Assembly: GCA_002361095.1 (NCBI GenBank)
Contig: DERU01000261.1
Span: forward strand, 1,247-25,892
DNA: 24,646 nucleotides
From: Lachnospiraceae bacterium UBA3332
GTDB lineage: Bacteria > Bacillota > Clostridia > Lachnospirales > Lachnospiraceae
Reading direction: 5' to 3'
A program made the position numbers and the translations under genes. This document shows positions 14,097 through 22,418 of the stretch, in pieces. Each line of letters begins with the position of its first letter. The stretch's first letter is position 1. The notes beneath the pieces were generated by a model, which worked only from the letters and a program-made list of their open reading frames with translations, ran no database searches and was not told where the DNA came from.

Positions 14097-15875
14097 ATGT
14101 TAAATCAAACAGGAAGAGAGAATACTATGTTTTATGACAAACTGCAAACAAAAATCAGAAATTCCATCAGCGCAAAGTTTTTGGTAACGTTTCTGTTTCT
14201 GCTGATCATTCCGCTTTTTATCGCCGTACAGCTTTTTGTGAACCGTCTGCACGCGGTTTTGAGAAATAAGGAGCAGGCCTATATTACGGAAAAGGTCAGT
14301 TATGCGCAGACACAGTTTGACCGGATCTTTTCCGATATGGATCAGATTGCGGTTTCGTTAATTTTGGATTATCACGTGACGGATATTCTTTCGGACAGCA
14401 CAGTCATTCCCACTTATGAATGGTTTACCGGATATAAAACCCTAAACAGCCTGCTGTCGCTTTTATACTCCAACGCAGACTACCGCTACGGTATTACCAT
14501 TTCCGGATATGACGGCAAACTTTATCAGGCCGGGGCCGTCTACAACAGCATGTTAAAAGCCGACGATCCCCTTTTGGCGCGTATCCGGGGCGGTAACGGC
14601 AATCCCGTTATTTGCAACCGGATATTGGAAGGACTCGACACCAATCCCGTAGTCACGCTGGGGCGCAGCGTTTACCGAAACGGGAAATATTTGGGCTCGA
14701 TTCTGGTGGATGTCCCCATCGCATATATGGATACGCTGCTCAATCCCTTTGAAAGCGATACCACCCAAATGTATGTGCTGGAGGAGAACCAAAAAATTGT
14801 CTACGCCTCCCCCAGCATGGAAAACCAGGACATCTTGCCCACCCTCCAAAAGGCGTCCACAGAGCGCCGTTCCTCCGTCCGATACCAGGATACCGAGTAT
14901 TTGTTTTCCCGGATGCCTACCAAGCAAAGCGGGCTTTGTATCGTCACGCTGGTCACGGCCGACTCCGTATTTTGGGAATCCTCCCAGGTGGTTTTTGCGT
15001 TTATTTTCGCATTTTCCGTGATAATATTGGCGGCTATCATCGGCATTTTTATCCTGACCTATACTTTTACCCGGGATATCCGGTCTTTGAATGCCGCCGT
15101 GGCCGAATTCGGAAATGACCCGCAAAAAGTCATTGTCCTGCCTGTCCGCTCTGCGGACGAAGCCGGGCAGCTGACCCGGGGATTTTTGTCCATGTCCTGC
15201 CGCATACGAAAACTTTTGCGTCAGGTGCAGGAAAACGAAGAGAAAAAACGTATTTTGGAATTTAATTCCCTGCAGGCGCAGATCAACCCGCATATGATTT
15301 ACAATACGCTCAATACCATTACCTATTTGGCGCAGATGCAGAATGTCCGCAACATTGAAGAGGTTTCGTCTTCCTTTGCCCATCTGCTGCGTTCCATCTC
15401 CAATCAGGGGGCTTTCATTACCATAGCGCAGGAAATCGCATACCTCCGTTCTTTTATAGCCGTCAAAAAGTACAATTTGCTTTGCACGATCGAAACGGAT
15501 TTCAGTATAGAAAAAGAAGCCGAGAACTGCAAAATTTTGAAGCTTCTTTTACAGCCCATCGTGGAAAACTCCGTCATCCACGGATTTTATGGACGGGCGG
15601 AGGAAGGACTTCTCTGCGTGACGGTACGGCGGATGGAAAACAAAATTTTTGTTTCCGTTTCCGACGACGGCAACGGCATGGATGAGGAACAGGTACAGCT
15701 CATTTTAAAAGGGGAGGTTCCGCAGACCAACACCTTTTTGCGTGTGGGCATGAAAAACATTATGGACCGTCTTACCCTTCAGTATGGCGGCGAAGCTTCC
15801 TTTTCCATTGCCAGCGCGCCCGGCTGCGGCACCACCGTACACATCTGCTTTCCCGCAGAGGAAATGGAAAGATAA
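14097..15875 (+). CDS. YesM-type sensor histidine kinase
   Basis: This is a 592-residue membrane sensor. A first membrane helix lies near residues 28-48, followed by an extracellular sensing domain of about 245 residues, a second helix near 298-322, a HAMP-like segment, and the His_kinase (PF06580) domain with phosphoacceptor H399 in QINPHMIYNTL. The usual INPHFLYNTL is altered to M-I. The ATPase N-box is at QPIVENSVIHGF (N491) and the G1 box at SDDGNGMDEEQ. It is expected to phosphorylate the response regulator encoded next. Start choice is uncertain: the ATG at 14097 has AGGG 7 bases upstream, while the ATG at 14127 has AGGAAGAGAG nearby. It diverges from the transport operon, so it probably senses the imported sugar or its loaded binding protein (inference). 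Confidence 0.93.
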   Translation: MLNQTGRENTMFYDKLQTKIRNSISAKFLVTFLFLLIIPLFIAVQLFVNRLHAVLRNKEQAYITEKVSYAQTQFDRIFSDMDQIAVSLILDYHVTDILSDSTVIPTYEWFTGYKTLNSLLSLLYSNADYRYGITISGYDGKLYQAGAVYNSMLKADDPLLARIRGGNGNPVICNRILEGLDTNPVVTLGRSVYRNGKYLGSILVDVPIAYMDTLLNPFESDTTQMYVLEENQKIVYASPSMENQDILPTLQKASTERRSSVRYQDTEYLFSRMPTKQSGLCIVTLVTADSVFWESSQVVFAFIFAFSVIILAAIIGIFILTYTFTRDIRSLNAAVAEFGNDPQKVIVLPVRSADEAGQLTRGFLSMSCRIRKLLRQVQENEEKKRILEFNSLQAQINPHMIYNTLNTITYLAQMQNVRNIEEVSSSFAHLLRSISNQGAFITIAQEIAYLRSFIAVKKYNLLCTIETDFSIEKEAENCKILKLLLQPIVENSVIHGFYGRAEEGLLCVTVRRMENKIFVSVSDDGNGMDEEQVQLILKGEVPQTNTFLRVGMKNIMDRLTLQYGGEASFSIASAPGCGTTVHICFPAEEMER

Positions 15876-15886
15876 CTTTAAAATAC

Positions 15887-15911
15887 GCGCGGTATCCAAA
15901 TAAATCCGCGC
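15887..15911 (+). other. GC hairpin between kinase and regulator genes
   Basis: GCGCGG (15887-15892) and CCGCGC (15906-15911) form a perfect 6-bp stem with a 13-base AT-rich loop, ending about 6 bases before the ribosome site of the regulator gene. It may tune the ratio of regulator to kinase. No U-tract follows, so it is not a terminator. Confidence 0.35.
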
Positions 15912-15927
15912 AGAAATGGGGAAAACC

Positions 15928-17472
15928 ATGATCCGGATTCTTTTGGCGGATGACGACATTCTGACGTTAAACCGCCTTGCCAATCTTATTGACTGGAATG
16001 CAAACGGTTATGAAATCATCGGACAGGCACTGGGCGGAAACGACTGTTTAAAGCTGCTGGAAACACTGTGTCCCGACATCCTGATTTTGGATGTGGATAT
16101 GCCCGATAAAAGCGGTGTGGAAGTCACACAGGAAATACAGCGCCGGCGGCTGCCCGTCAAGATCCTGATTCTAAGCAACTATGATACGTTTTCCTTTGTC
16201 CGCGACACGCTTCACAACGGCGCATACGATTATCTGCTCAAGCACCAGCTTTGTCCGGATATTCTTTTGCGTAAGCTTGCCGAGATGACGGAACTTCTGC
16301 AAAGGGAAGACGCGGCAGATTCCCACCTTTCCTTTTTTACCACTGTGGCAAAGCAAAAATATTTGCACGGTCTGCTTCTGCACGGCATTACCAATCTGCA
16401 GGAGCATGAACATATGCTGACCCAGGCCGATTTTGCCTGCGGAAATTATTGTCTGTCAGTCATGCAGGTGACAAATTTTATCTTGATTACCCATTTTTCC
16501 GATACGATGAACCGGGAAAAAATGATTGATTCCATCCAGACACTCGCCGCCAATATTTTTTCCTCCCTGGGAAACGGACTCATCACCCATCTGGAATACG
16601 GACAGTTTGCCGTCCTCTTCCACTTTCCGGGGCAAAATTCCGCGCAGGAGATCCAAAACGATGCGCATCAGGCCATGCGTCTGCTGGATACCAACATCCG
16701 AAAGCTGCTGGGCCTGACGGTTATTTTCCAAAACAGCGGCATATTTGCGGATATCGCAGATATTCCCCGTGTTTTTAAACGGACGAGACAGCTTCTGGAA
16801 CAGCGCCGGATTGTGCCCGCGGACAGTGAAAATGCCGGTACCGGCCTGTCCATGCGGGAAGAAAACGAACTGATGAACGCCCTTTCTGCTTTAGACAACG
16901 AAAAAACCGGAACCATCCTGCAAGGTATTTTTTCTCGCGCCGGCGGTATGCCTTCCCAGCAGCTTGTACACCGGCTGCTGCAGCTTGGCCTTCGTTTTCA
17001 GGATACCCAGAAAACGGAACCCGTCAGGGATATCCACGGAATGTTTCCTGACATAGAGGTAAGCCGTTTAAGCCCGCGGGAGACGCAAACGCTTCTGACG
17101 GAATATTTTCGTAAAATCGTGGAGCAGGCTCCCGGATACGGAAGCCGCCGCCATTCCCCCCATATCCAAAAAGCCCTGCAGTATATCCATGAAAATTACG
17201 GACAGGATATTACCCTGCGAGACCTTGCGGATTACCTGCATGTATCCCCCACCCATCTTTCCCGGCTTTTCCGCAAGGAAATGGATACTTCTTTCATTGA
17301 CTATCTGGTCAGCTACCGCATCGAACGTGCCAGACAACTGATTTGCCAGACGGATCTTGACCTAAAGACCATCGGGGAAAAAGTAGGGTTTCACGGATAC
17401 AACTATTTTTTGCGCGCCTACAAAGAAAAAACCGGCCGCACCCCCTCCCAGGACATGCCCGGCCGAAATTGA
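15928..17472 (+). CDS. YesN-type response regulator with AraC DNA-binding domain
   Basis: This protein of about 514 residues has an N-terminal receiver domain with the acidic triad LLADDD, the phosphoacceptor Asp in ILDVDMP (residue 55 from the ATG at 15928) and the conserved Lys in DYLLKHQ. A middle region of about 250 residues follows, then a C-terminal AraC double helix-turn-helix from about residue 410: DITLRDLADYLHVSPTHLSR and TIGEKVGFHGYNYFLRAYKE. The ATG at 15928 is preferred over one at 15916 because GGGGA precedes it, whereas nothing suitable precedes the earlier one. The gene lies 52 bases after the kinase. It probably activates the divergent transport operon through the direct repeat at 14018-14050 (inference). 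Confidence 0.93.
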   Translation: MIRILLADDDILTLNRLANLIDWNANGYEIIGQALGGNDCLKLLETLCPDILILDVDMPDKSGVEVTQEIQRRRLPVKILILSNYDTFSFVRDTLHNGAYDYLLKHQLCPDILLRKLAEMTELLQREDAADSHLSFFTTVAKQKYLHGLLLHGITNLQEHEHMLTQADFACGNYCLSVMQVTNFILITHFSDTMNREKMIDSIQTLAANIFSSLGNGLITHLEYGQFAVLFHFPGQNSAQEIQNDAHQAMRLLDTNIRKLLGLTVIFQNSGIFADIADIPRVFKRTRQLLEQRRIVPADSENAGTGLSMREENELMNALSALDNEKTGTILQGIFSRAGGMPSQQLVHRLLQLGLRFQDTQKTEPVRDIHGMFPDIEVSRLSPRETQTLLTEYFRKIVEQAPGYGSRRHSPHIQKALQYIHENYGQDITLRDLADYLHVSPTHLSRLFRKEMDTSFIDYLVSYRIERARQLICQTDLDLKTIGEKVGFHGYNYFLRAYKEKTGRTPSQDMPGRN

Positions 17473-17584
17473 GTTTTGTAACAGTTCAGCCCCCAATGGC
17501 GGCAGCTTAAAGCGGGAGGCAGGCACGCGGACCGGGCGGAAGCGGCGGCAGAGCAAATACACCCAGCGGATGTATATGAAATCC

Positions 17585-17613
17585 TTGACAAAACCTTTGT
17601 CACAATATACAAT
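17585..17613 (+). promoter_or_regulatory. Near-consensus sigma-A promoter of the secreted repeat protein
   Basis: A perfect TTGACA (17585-17590) is followed after 17 bases by TACAAT (17608-17613), five of six matches, then an A-rich leader and AAAGGAG. This is the strongest housekeeping-type promoter in the window and predicts high constitutive expression. Confidence 0.85.
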
Positions 17614-17641
17614 TTAAAAAAAAACAAAAAGGAGAAAAAGT

Positions 17642-18631
17642 ATGAATCCCAAAAAGGCAATCGCTGCAAGCGCGTTAACCGTTTTGATGTGTAATTCGGT
17701 TTTGGGCGTATCTGCGGCAAACTCTATTCCTGACGCTTATGTGGATGCGCTTATCAAAAGCGGTAAAAGCGCCCTGATTCTCGATGTAGACGCGTACAAA
17801 GCAGCATACAGCGATTTGCATGCCGCTTTCGGCGATGATACAAACGCTTATATCGAACATTACCTGACACAGGGCGTTTTGGAAGGAAGAACACAAGGCG
17901 TTCTTTTTAATCCCCTTGTATATGCGGAAGCGTATGGCGATGTCAAAACCGCTTACGGGGATGATATTTTGTCCATCGTGGATCATTATGTCAGCCACGG
18001 TGTTGCCGAAAATCGCACAATCGGCACAGCCAACGGCTACGCGGACCTTGCGGAAGCCCAAACCGTCCAGGCACTGGCGGCCGGGACTTTGTCCGCAAGT
18101 AACGCCGCAAACCGCGTCGTGCGTCCGGAAATCATCCCCGGCGGCATCGTTCCTGCGCCTGCAGCCGACGCAAATACTGTTACAAGCGTACCCGCATACA
18201 ACAATGCCGACACATCCGCCACAGACGATACGCCTGTCAGTGTGCCTGTGCAATACGACACGCCTGTCAGCGTTCCTGTACAAAACAGTACGCCTGTAGT
18301 CAGCGCACCTACCGCAAACGAAACTCCCGTCAGCGCGCCCGTGCAAAGCGCTCCGGCGGCCGATACCGGCAGTACTGCCAGTACCGGAAATACCTTCGAT
18401 TACCATCACACCACTTCCATTTACGAGAACGACAATGTCACTTTGATACGCGTGGAATATTATGACGATAATAACAAACTGATCAATTATTCCTCCGTCA
18501 CCGACTTTGACAGCAGTACAAATTCCTACACGGAAAACATTTATACCTGGGATAACGAAAACCAGACCAGTGTCCTGGTCCGCACGGACACGTATATGGA
18601 CGGGTCGCTGTCCTCCTCCGAAACCCCTTAA
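17642..18631 (+). CDS. Secreted protein with paired YxxxYxDL...GDD...HY...GxxExR repeats and a TPVS-PVQ linker
   Basis: This 329-residue protein has a signal peptide (cleavage near residue 25, VSA-AN). Two imperfect repeats of about 40 residues follow, at 47-86 and 88-127, each with YxxAY, a GDD turn, HY and a final EGR or ENR. They resemble repeats seen in secreted and cell-wall proteins of gut Clostridia. A linker rich in Pro, Val and Thr at 197-236 contains four copies of a TPVS-PVQ unit and is probably extended. The last 80 residues are rich in Tyr, Asn and Asp, and I do not recognise them. There is no LPXTG or membrane anchor. It is transcribed alone from a strong promoter and closed by its own terminator. 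A surface or wall-associated role is likely but the function is unknown. Confidence 0.85.
   Translation: MNPKKAIAASALTVLMCNSVLGVSAANSIPDAYVDALIKSGKSALILDVDAYKAAYSDLHAAFGDDTNAYIEHYLTQGVLEGRTQGVLFNPLVYAEAYGDVKTAYGDDILSIVDHYVSHGVAENRTIGTANGYADLAEAQTVQALAAGTLSASNAANRVVRPEIIPGGIVPAPAADANTVTSVPAYNNADTSATDDTPVSVPVQYDTPVSVPVQNSTPVVSAPTANETPVSAPVQSAPAADTGSTASTGNTFDYHHTTSIYENDNVTLIRVEYYDDNNKLINYSSVTDFDSSTNSYTENIYTWDNENQTSVLVRTDTYMDGSLSSSETP
18230..18349 (+). repeat. In-frame tandem repeat coding the TPVS-PVQ linker
   Basis: Units start at 18230, 18260, 18290 and 18323, with lengths 30, 30, 33 and about 27 bases. All keep the reading frame. The first two units differ at several third codon positions, so the array is old enough to have diverged, or is held at protein level. 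Copy number may vary between strains. Confidence 0.75.
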
Positions 18632-18647
18632 GTTTTTGAAAAGGTTA

Positions 18648-18690
18648 CAGGCCCCTCCTGGCGTTTTGGTCAGGAAGGGCCTGTTCTTTT
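18648..18690 (+). terminator. Rho-independent terminator of the secreted protein gene
   Basis: CAGGCCCCTCCTG pairs with CAGGAAGGGCCTG (13-base arms, one mismatch) around a 10-base loop and is followed by TTCTTTT. On the minus strand the same stem is followed by TAACCTTTTC, so it may also help end the surface operon that converges from the right. Confidence 0.85.
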
Positions 18691-18714
18691 GCCCGTAACG
18701 TTCAATTCTCCGCA

Positions 18715-20946
18715 TCACTGCGGCCCCGTAAACAACATGTAAGCGCTGCACGGCGCCTGCGCCGTATAAGCCATGGCCGTTCCGAAAGGGTTATGCAGCG
18801 GCATAAATTCCCATCCTTCCCGTCCGTAAAAATTTTCCCCTGTATCGCACGGCTGTTCCACGGCAGGCCCGTCCGTCACACGCGCCGCCATATAACGCGT
18901 CCGATCCAGCACATGGTATCCGCCGCCTTTTGGTTCCACTCCTATAAATTCTGCCAGCATCCCCTCCCGGAGCCGGTAAAATGCGGCCCCGTCAAAAATG
19001 CCGTCGCTGCGGTACAGCCTGAAAGAGCAGCCGTAGAGGAATTCCCCGTTATCCAATTCATAACGGTAAAACCGCAGCCCGTCAAGGGCGTCCCCGCAGG
19101 CAATCCCGGCGCTCCTTGCAAGGCTGTGCTTTACGCCCTCCCAATCGGCGGCAAAAAAATCCCCTTCGGGATTGGCATCCAGACGGTAAAAAATCCGGAT
19201 ATCCGCTTCCGCCTCATCACTGTAACCGCCCTTCTTTTTAGGCCAGAGCACGTCCAGTCCGGCTCCTGCGGCAAAATCCATATACCCGTAACACCAATCC
19301 GCCGGTTTCGCCGCATAATAGCGGTTTGGGCATGGCGTCCCATCCGCAAGCACGGTGTACGAATAAGTAAATCCCTCCTCGTCATTGGCATGCAGCAAAT
19401 AAAAGTCCAGATGCGGGGCCACAATCCCTTCCCCCACAAAAAGGCGTCCGTCCTCCTGCCCCCACTTTTCCCGCCGCAGATACGGATAATACCTTCCGTC
19501 CCCATAAAAATCTTCGGCAATACTCCAAAGGCTGTCCCCTGCCTTTACCACATAAACGGTATCTTCCTTTGGGCCCATTCCCAAACGGATAAAATCTTCC
19601 TGGTCAATGCCCGGGACATCCGGCATAAACTCCAAAAGTTCCCGACTGTCATAATCCGTAAATCCATACCCCTGGGTCAGGAATGCCTCCAGGTTTTTCA
19701 CCTGTTCTTCCCCCAGCTTATACACACCGGACTGGCGGTAATCCTGTTGTGCGCTGTCTTTATGATAGTAGCAGTTTTTCGTCTGCCCTTCCCTGGGATT
19801 GATCAGATTACAGGCCACTGCGTAAACGGGCGCGTAATAACTCACCCATTGCTGGCGGACGGTGACCGGGCCTGCGTTATAACAATCCTGCACCACTCCC
19901 CCGTTAGAAGCACAAATTCCCGCCGTGATCAGGGAATGGACATATCCCAGTTCTTCCTCCTCCACGTGAACGCTGCCGTCGTTTGTGCATTCCGTGATCC
20001 GCCCGGTGTTGACCCCCGCAATTCCGCCTGCCAACTGCACACAGACCACACTTCCCCGATTGCAGGAATTCTCCACCGTCCCTTGCTCCTCCACGGTTCC
20101 GGCGATTCCCCCGGCGGCATAGTTCATATACTTTTCCCTCGTGACAACACCCAGCCGGATGAAAGATTCATTGGTACAATTGCGGATTTTTCCCCGGTTC
20201 GTCCGGCATATCCCCCCGGCGTACACGGTTTCAACTGCCCAGCGCTCCTCCTGCCTTTGGTCACAGATTTCCCGTCCCGCTTCCAAAATCCCCCGGAAAC
20301 TGCAGTTCATCATCGTCCCTTTGTTGATAACGGCGATCCCCCCGGCGCTCCAGGCTCCCAAAACCCTTGCCTCCACGGTGCAGTTTTCCACTATACCACA
20401 GTTTTCATAGCACAAAGCCCCAACCGGCAGAACATTGCATTCCCCCTCGTCATCCAGATAAGATCCTTCCTCAAAATCCGTATAAAATAGCGACTTTTGC
20501 ACATTCAAGTCCGACACGCGGGACAGTTTCCCGAGTTCAAAAAAAACAGGTGCATCCTGCGCCGAATAGTATCCAAGCAGCGCATGGCCGTTCCCGTCAA
20601 AATGGCCGCCATAATGCATCATGCAGGGATACCGGTTCGCAGGCGGACACACCTCCCATTCTTCCCAGTCTGCCGTGTCGTTCAACGCAATATCACAGAA
20701 CAGGCGGACATTCAAATCCTCCCGCCCACCCCGCACTTTTTTGACAAACCAGATAAAATCCTCCCGGGTTTTCAGTATGTAATAGCCGTCCGCATCCTGC
20801 CCCGGCTCTTCCCAGAGTACATCCTTTCCCCAAAAAAGGGATGCCCCCCATAAAAACGTCAGGCCAAACAACACGCACAGGCTTTGTCCGATGCTCCTTT
20901 TTACCCTGCCAAAACCAGTTCCGTGCGCTTTTCTTCCATACGCCAT
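18715..20946 (-). CDS. Membrane-anchored extracellular protein with GLUG-like repeats and a LysM-like domain
   Basis: This protein has about 743 residues (positions below count from an upstream ATG at 20958). A basic tail is followed by one membrane anchor near 25-43, so the bulk is outside the cell. Six GLUG-like repeats begin near 180, 205, 247, 282, 310 and 346, each with a GG-I-A-type start and ending N-C or E-C; such repeats fold as beta-helix rungs. A LysM-like module lies at about 468-515 (YVVKAGDSLWSIAEDFYGD), normally a glycan or peptidoglycan binder. The last 230 residues are unrecognised. The ATG at 20946 is preferred because AGGA lies 5 bases upstream. It is the last gene after the MBOAT and SGNH genes, 26 bases from the SGNH stop, so it probably works on the same surface polymer, perhaps as a wall-bound scaffold (inference). 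Confidence 0.82.
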   Translation of the reverse strand: MAYGRKAHGTGFGRVKRSIGQSLCVLFGLTFLWGASLFWGKDVLWEEPGQDADGYYILKTREDFIWFVKKVRGGREDLNVRLFCDIALNDTADWEEWEVCPPANRYPCMMHYGGHFDGNGHALLGYYSAQDAPVFFELGKLSRVSDLNVQKSLFYTDFEEGSYLDDEGECNVLPVGALCYENCGIVENCTVEARVLGAWSAGGIAVINKGTMMNCSFRGILEAGREICDQRQEERWAVETVYAGGICRTNRGKIRNCTNESFIRLGVVTREKYMNYAAGGIAGTVEEQGTVENSCNRGSVVCVQLAGGIAGVNTGRITECTNDGSVHVEEEELGYVHSLITAGICASNGGVVQDCYNAGPVTVRQQWVSYYAPVYAVACNLINPREGQTKNCYYHKDSAQQDYRQSGVYKLGEEQVKNLEAFLTQGYGFTDYDSRELLEFMPDVPGIDQEDFIRLGMGPKEDTVYVVKAGDSLWSIAEDFYGDGRYYPYLRREKWGQEDGRLFVGEGIVAPHLDFYLLHANDEEGFTYSYTVLADGTPCPNRYYAAKPADWCYGYMDFAAGAGLDVLWPKKKGGYSDEAEADIRIFYRLDANPEGDFFAADWEGVKHSLARSAGIACGDALDGLRFYRYELDNGEFLYGCSFRLYRSDGIFDGAAFYRLREGMLAEFIGVEPKGGGYHVLDRTRYMAARVTDGPAVEQPCDTGENFYGREGWEFMPLHNPFGTAMAYTAQAPCSAYMLFTGPQ

Positions 20947-20972
20947 CTTTTTCCTCATTTTCGCGCAGTTTC

Positions 20973-22388
20973 TTACCGCAGCATCACACCGTCCCGGTTA
21001 AACGCCGCCACATCGGCTATCCGGTCCAGCCTGCTGTCATATACCACAATCGTCACATCATTGGAATTATCATTCTGAACCACGTTGTTGACGATAATTT
21101 TCATGTCCTCCCCGTAATTTCTGCAGGCCGCTATATCCAGGGAATCCGTTTCCACATACCACAAAAATTCCGACACATCGGGGGACTGATACAGAATCTT
21201 CCCCTTTTCAACCACCAAAATATTGTCATATTGCTGCCCCGCAGGCTGTCCCTGCCACAGCTGCCCCAAAAGAAGCGCAGGCGTATTCTCCCGAAAGTGA
21301 TCGTCAAAAGCAATCCATATTGTATACGCGTCGCATTCCTTTAATTTTTTTATGTAATCTTCCAACTGCCATGTCGCGGATAAATCGTTATCCTGCCGGT
21401 AATAAGCCCAACAGTCGCTGTAACGCTGCCAGGAATCATATGCGGCTTCCCCTCTGTGGTCTGCAAGCCCGGTCCGCTCCCTCAGCCATTGCCCCAGATA
21501 AGCGCTGAATTTCCCGGCCCCGCTATGGTTTAGGTGGGATTCCTCCGCATAATCCGCTGACGGTTCAAACCCCATTTCTGCCAGACACCTGTTTGCGTCC
21601 AAAAACAATACGTCCCTCTCACGCGCAAACTGCTCTATCCAGGCATAAACTTCCTCGTCCTCATCCGTTACTCCCATATAAGGCGTTACCATAAAGACCA
21701 GTTGAATCCCCCTTTTTTGCGCCAGTTCCACCATTTTTTCCAAATATTTCCGGTTCTTTTCCGAAGGCGGCCTTTTGGCATCTGCCTGCCGCACAACCGG
21801 AAGCGAATCAAAGGACGTACACACAAAAGAGGGATGATACCCTTTATACCACTTTCCCCCTACCGGCTCCGACAGCTTTTTGTAGTTTCCCTTTTGCAGT
21901 TCCCGGTAGCTGTCGTGGGTAAGCGGATAAGAAAAAAGATATGACAAAAATTTTTCATGGGGCACGCTGTTCCAGACATTCCGGATCTTATTTACGGAAA
22001 ACCGCATACTGCTCACATTCTTAATGACATTGCTGGACGTATAGTATTCTTCTTCGATCAGCGCGCCGTACAAATCCACTGCCATGACTTTCGGCGTCTG
22101 GTATTTGAGCGTTTCGGCCATATTGTAATAAGAATTCCACAAAGTCTGCATGGTTCCCGCAAAATCATAGCCTGCGATCCCGTAATCATCCCACAGCTTC
22201 GCGGTATCTACGCCCGCATAAATATGACTGCTTCCGTAAAACAGGATATCCGCCGTATTTTTGTCCAGACGGTAAAACCCTTTTGCCGATTGGTTGCCGT
22301 CATAATCGGCCTCCAACACAAAATACAGCCTGCCCAGCGCCAACACCGCCAATACGATTATGACCAACGCACGGAAACACTTTTTCAT
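20973..22388 (-). CDS. Extracellular SGNH-type (DltD/AlgJ/AlgX-like) protein with extra C-terminal domain
   Basis: This 471-residue protein has one N-terminal membrane anchor (residues 6-25) and an extracellular SGNH-like domain. Block I is YGSSHIYAG at 51-59, with the nucleophile Ser at 53 or 54. The Asp/His block appears as ESHLNHSGAGKFS near 283-295, with H285 the likely catalytic His. Such proteins transfer acyl groups to extracellular polymers together with an MBOAT protein, which is encoded 30 bases upstream here. From about residue 320 to the end there is an additional domain (YTIWIAFDD, then NVV...NDVTIVVYDS) that I tentatively compare with the ILEI/PANDER-like fold. The ribosome site is AGGGAAAGG. 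The polymer acylated is unknown; teichoic acid, peptidoglycan and exopolysaccharide are all possible. Confidence 0.85.
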   Translation of the reverse strand: MKKCFRALVIIVLAVLALGRLYFVLEADYDGNQSAKGFYRLDKNTADILFYGSSHIYAGVDTAKLWDDYGIAGYDFAGTMQTLWNSYYNMAETLKYQTPKVMAVDLYGALIEEEYYTSSNVIKNVSSMRFSVNKIRNVWNSVPHEKFLSYLFSYPLTHDSYRELQKGNYKKLSEPVGGKWYKGYHPSFVCTSFDSLPVVRQADAKRPPSEKNRKYLEKMVELAQKRGIQLVFMVTPYMGVTDEDEEVYAWIEQFARERDVLFLDANRCLAEMGFEPSADYAEESHLNHSGAGKFSAYLGQWLRERTGLADHRGEAAYDSWQRYSDCWAYYRQDNDLSATWQLEDYIKKLKECDAYTIWIAFDDHFRENTPALLLGQLWQGQPAGQQYDNILVVEKGKILYQSPDVSEFLWYVETDSLDIAACRNYGEDMKIIVNNVVQNDNSNDVTIVVYDSRLDRIADVAAFNRDGVMLR

Positions 22389-22418
22389 CGGCCTTTCCCT
22401 TTCTGCAAACCCACTCCG

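Noticed and set aside
17440..17490. CCGGCCG repeats at the end of the response regulator gene as a terminator
   Set aside because: The arms are short self-complementary blocks inside coding sequence, separated by about 20 bases, and the following tract (AAATTGAGTTTTG) is not a proper U-run.
18793..20490. Long open frame on the plus strand opposite the GLUG/LysM gene (565 codons)
   Set aside because: It lies wholly antisense to a gene with a clear anchor, repeats and LysM motif, has no ribosome site and no recognisable domain. The same applies to 1217-2473 (+) and 17675-18751 (-): shadow frames caused by codon bias.
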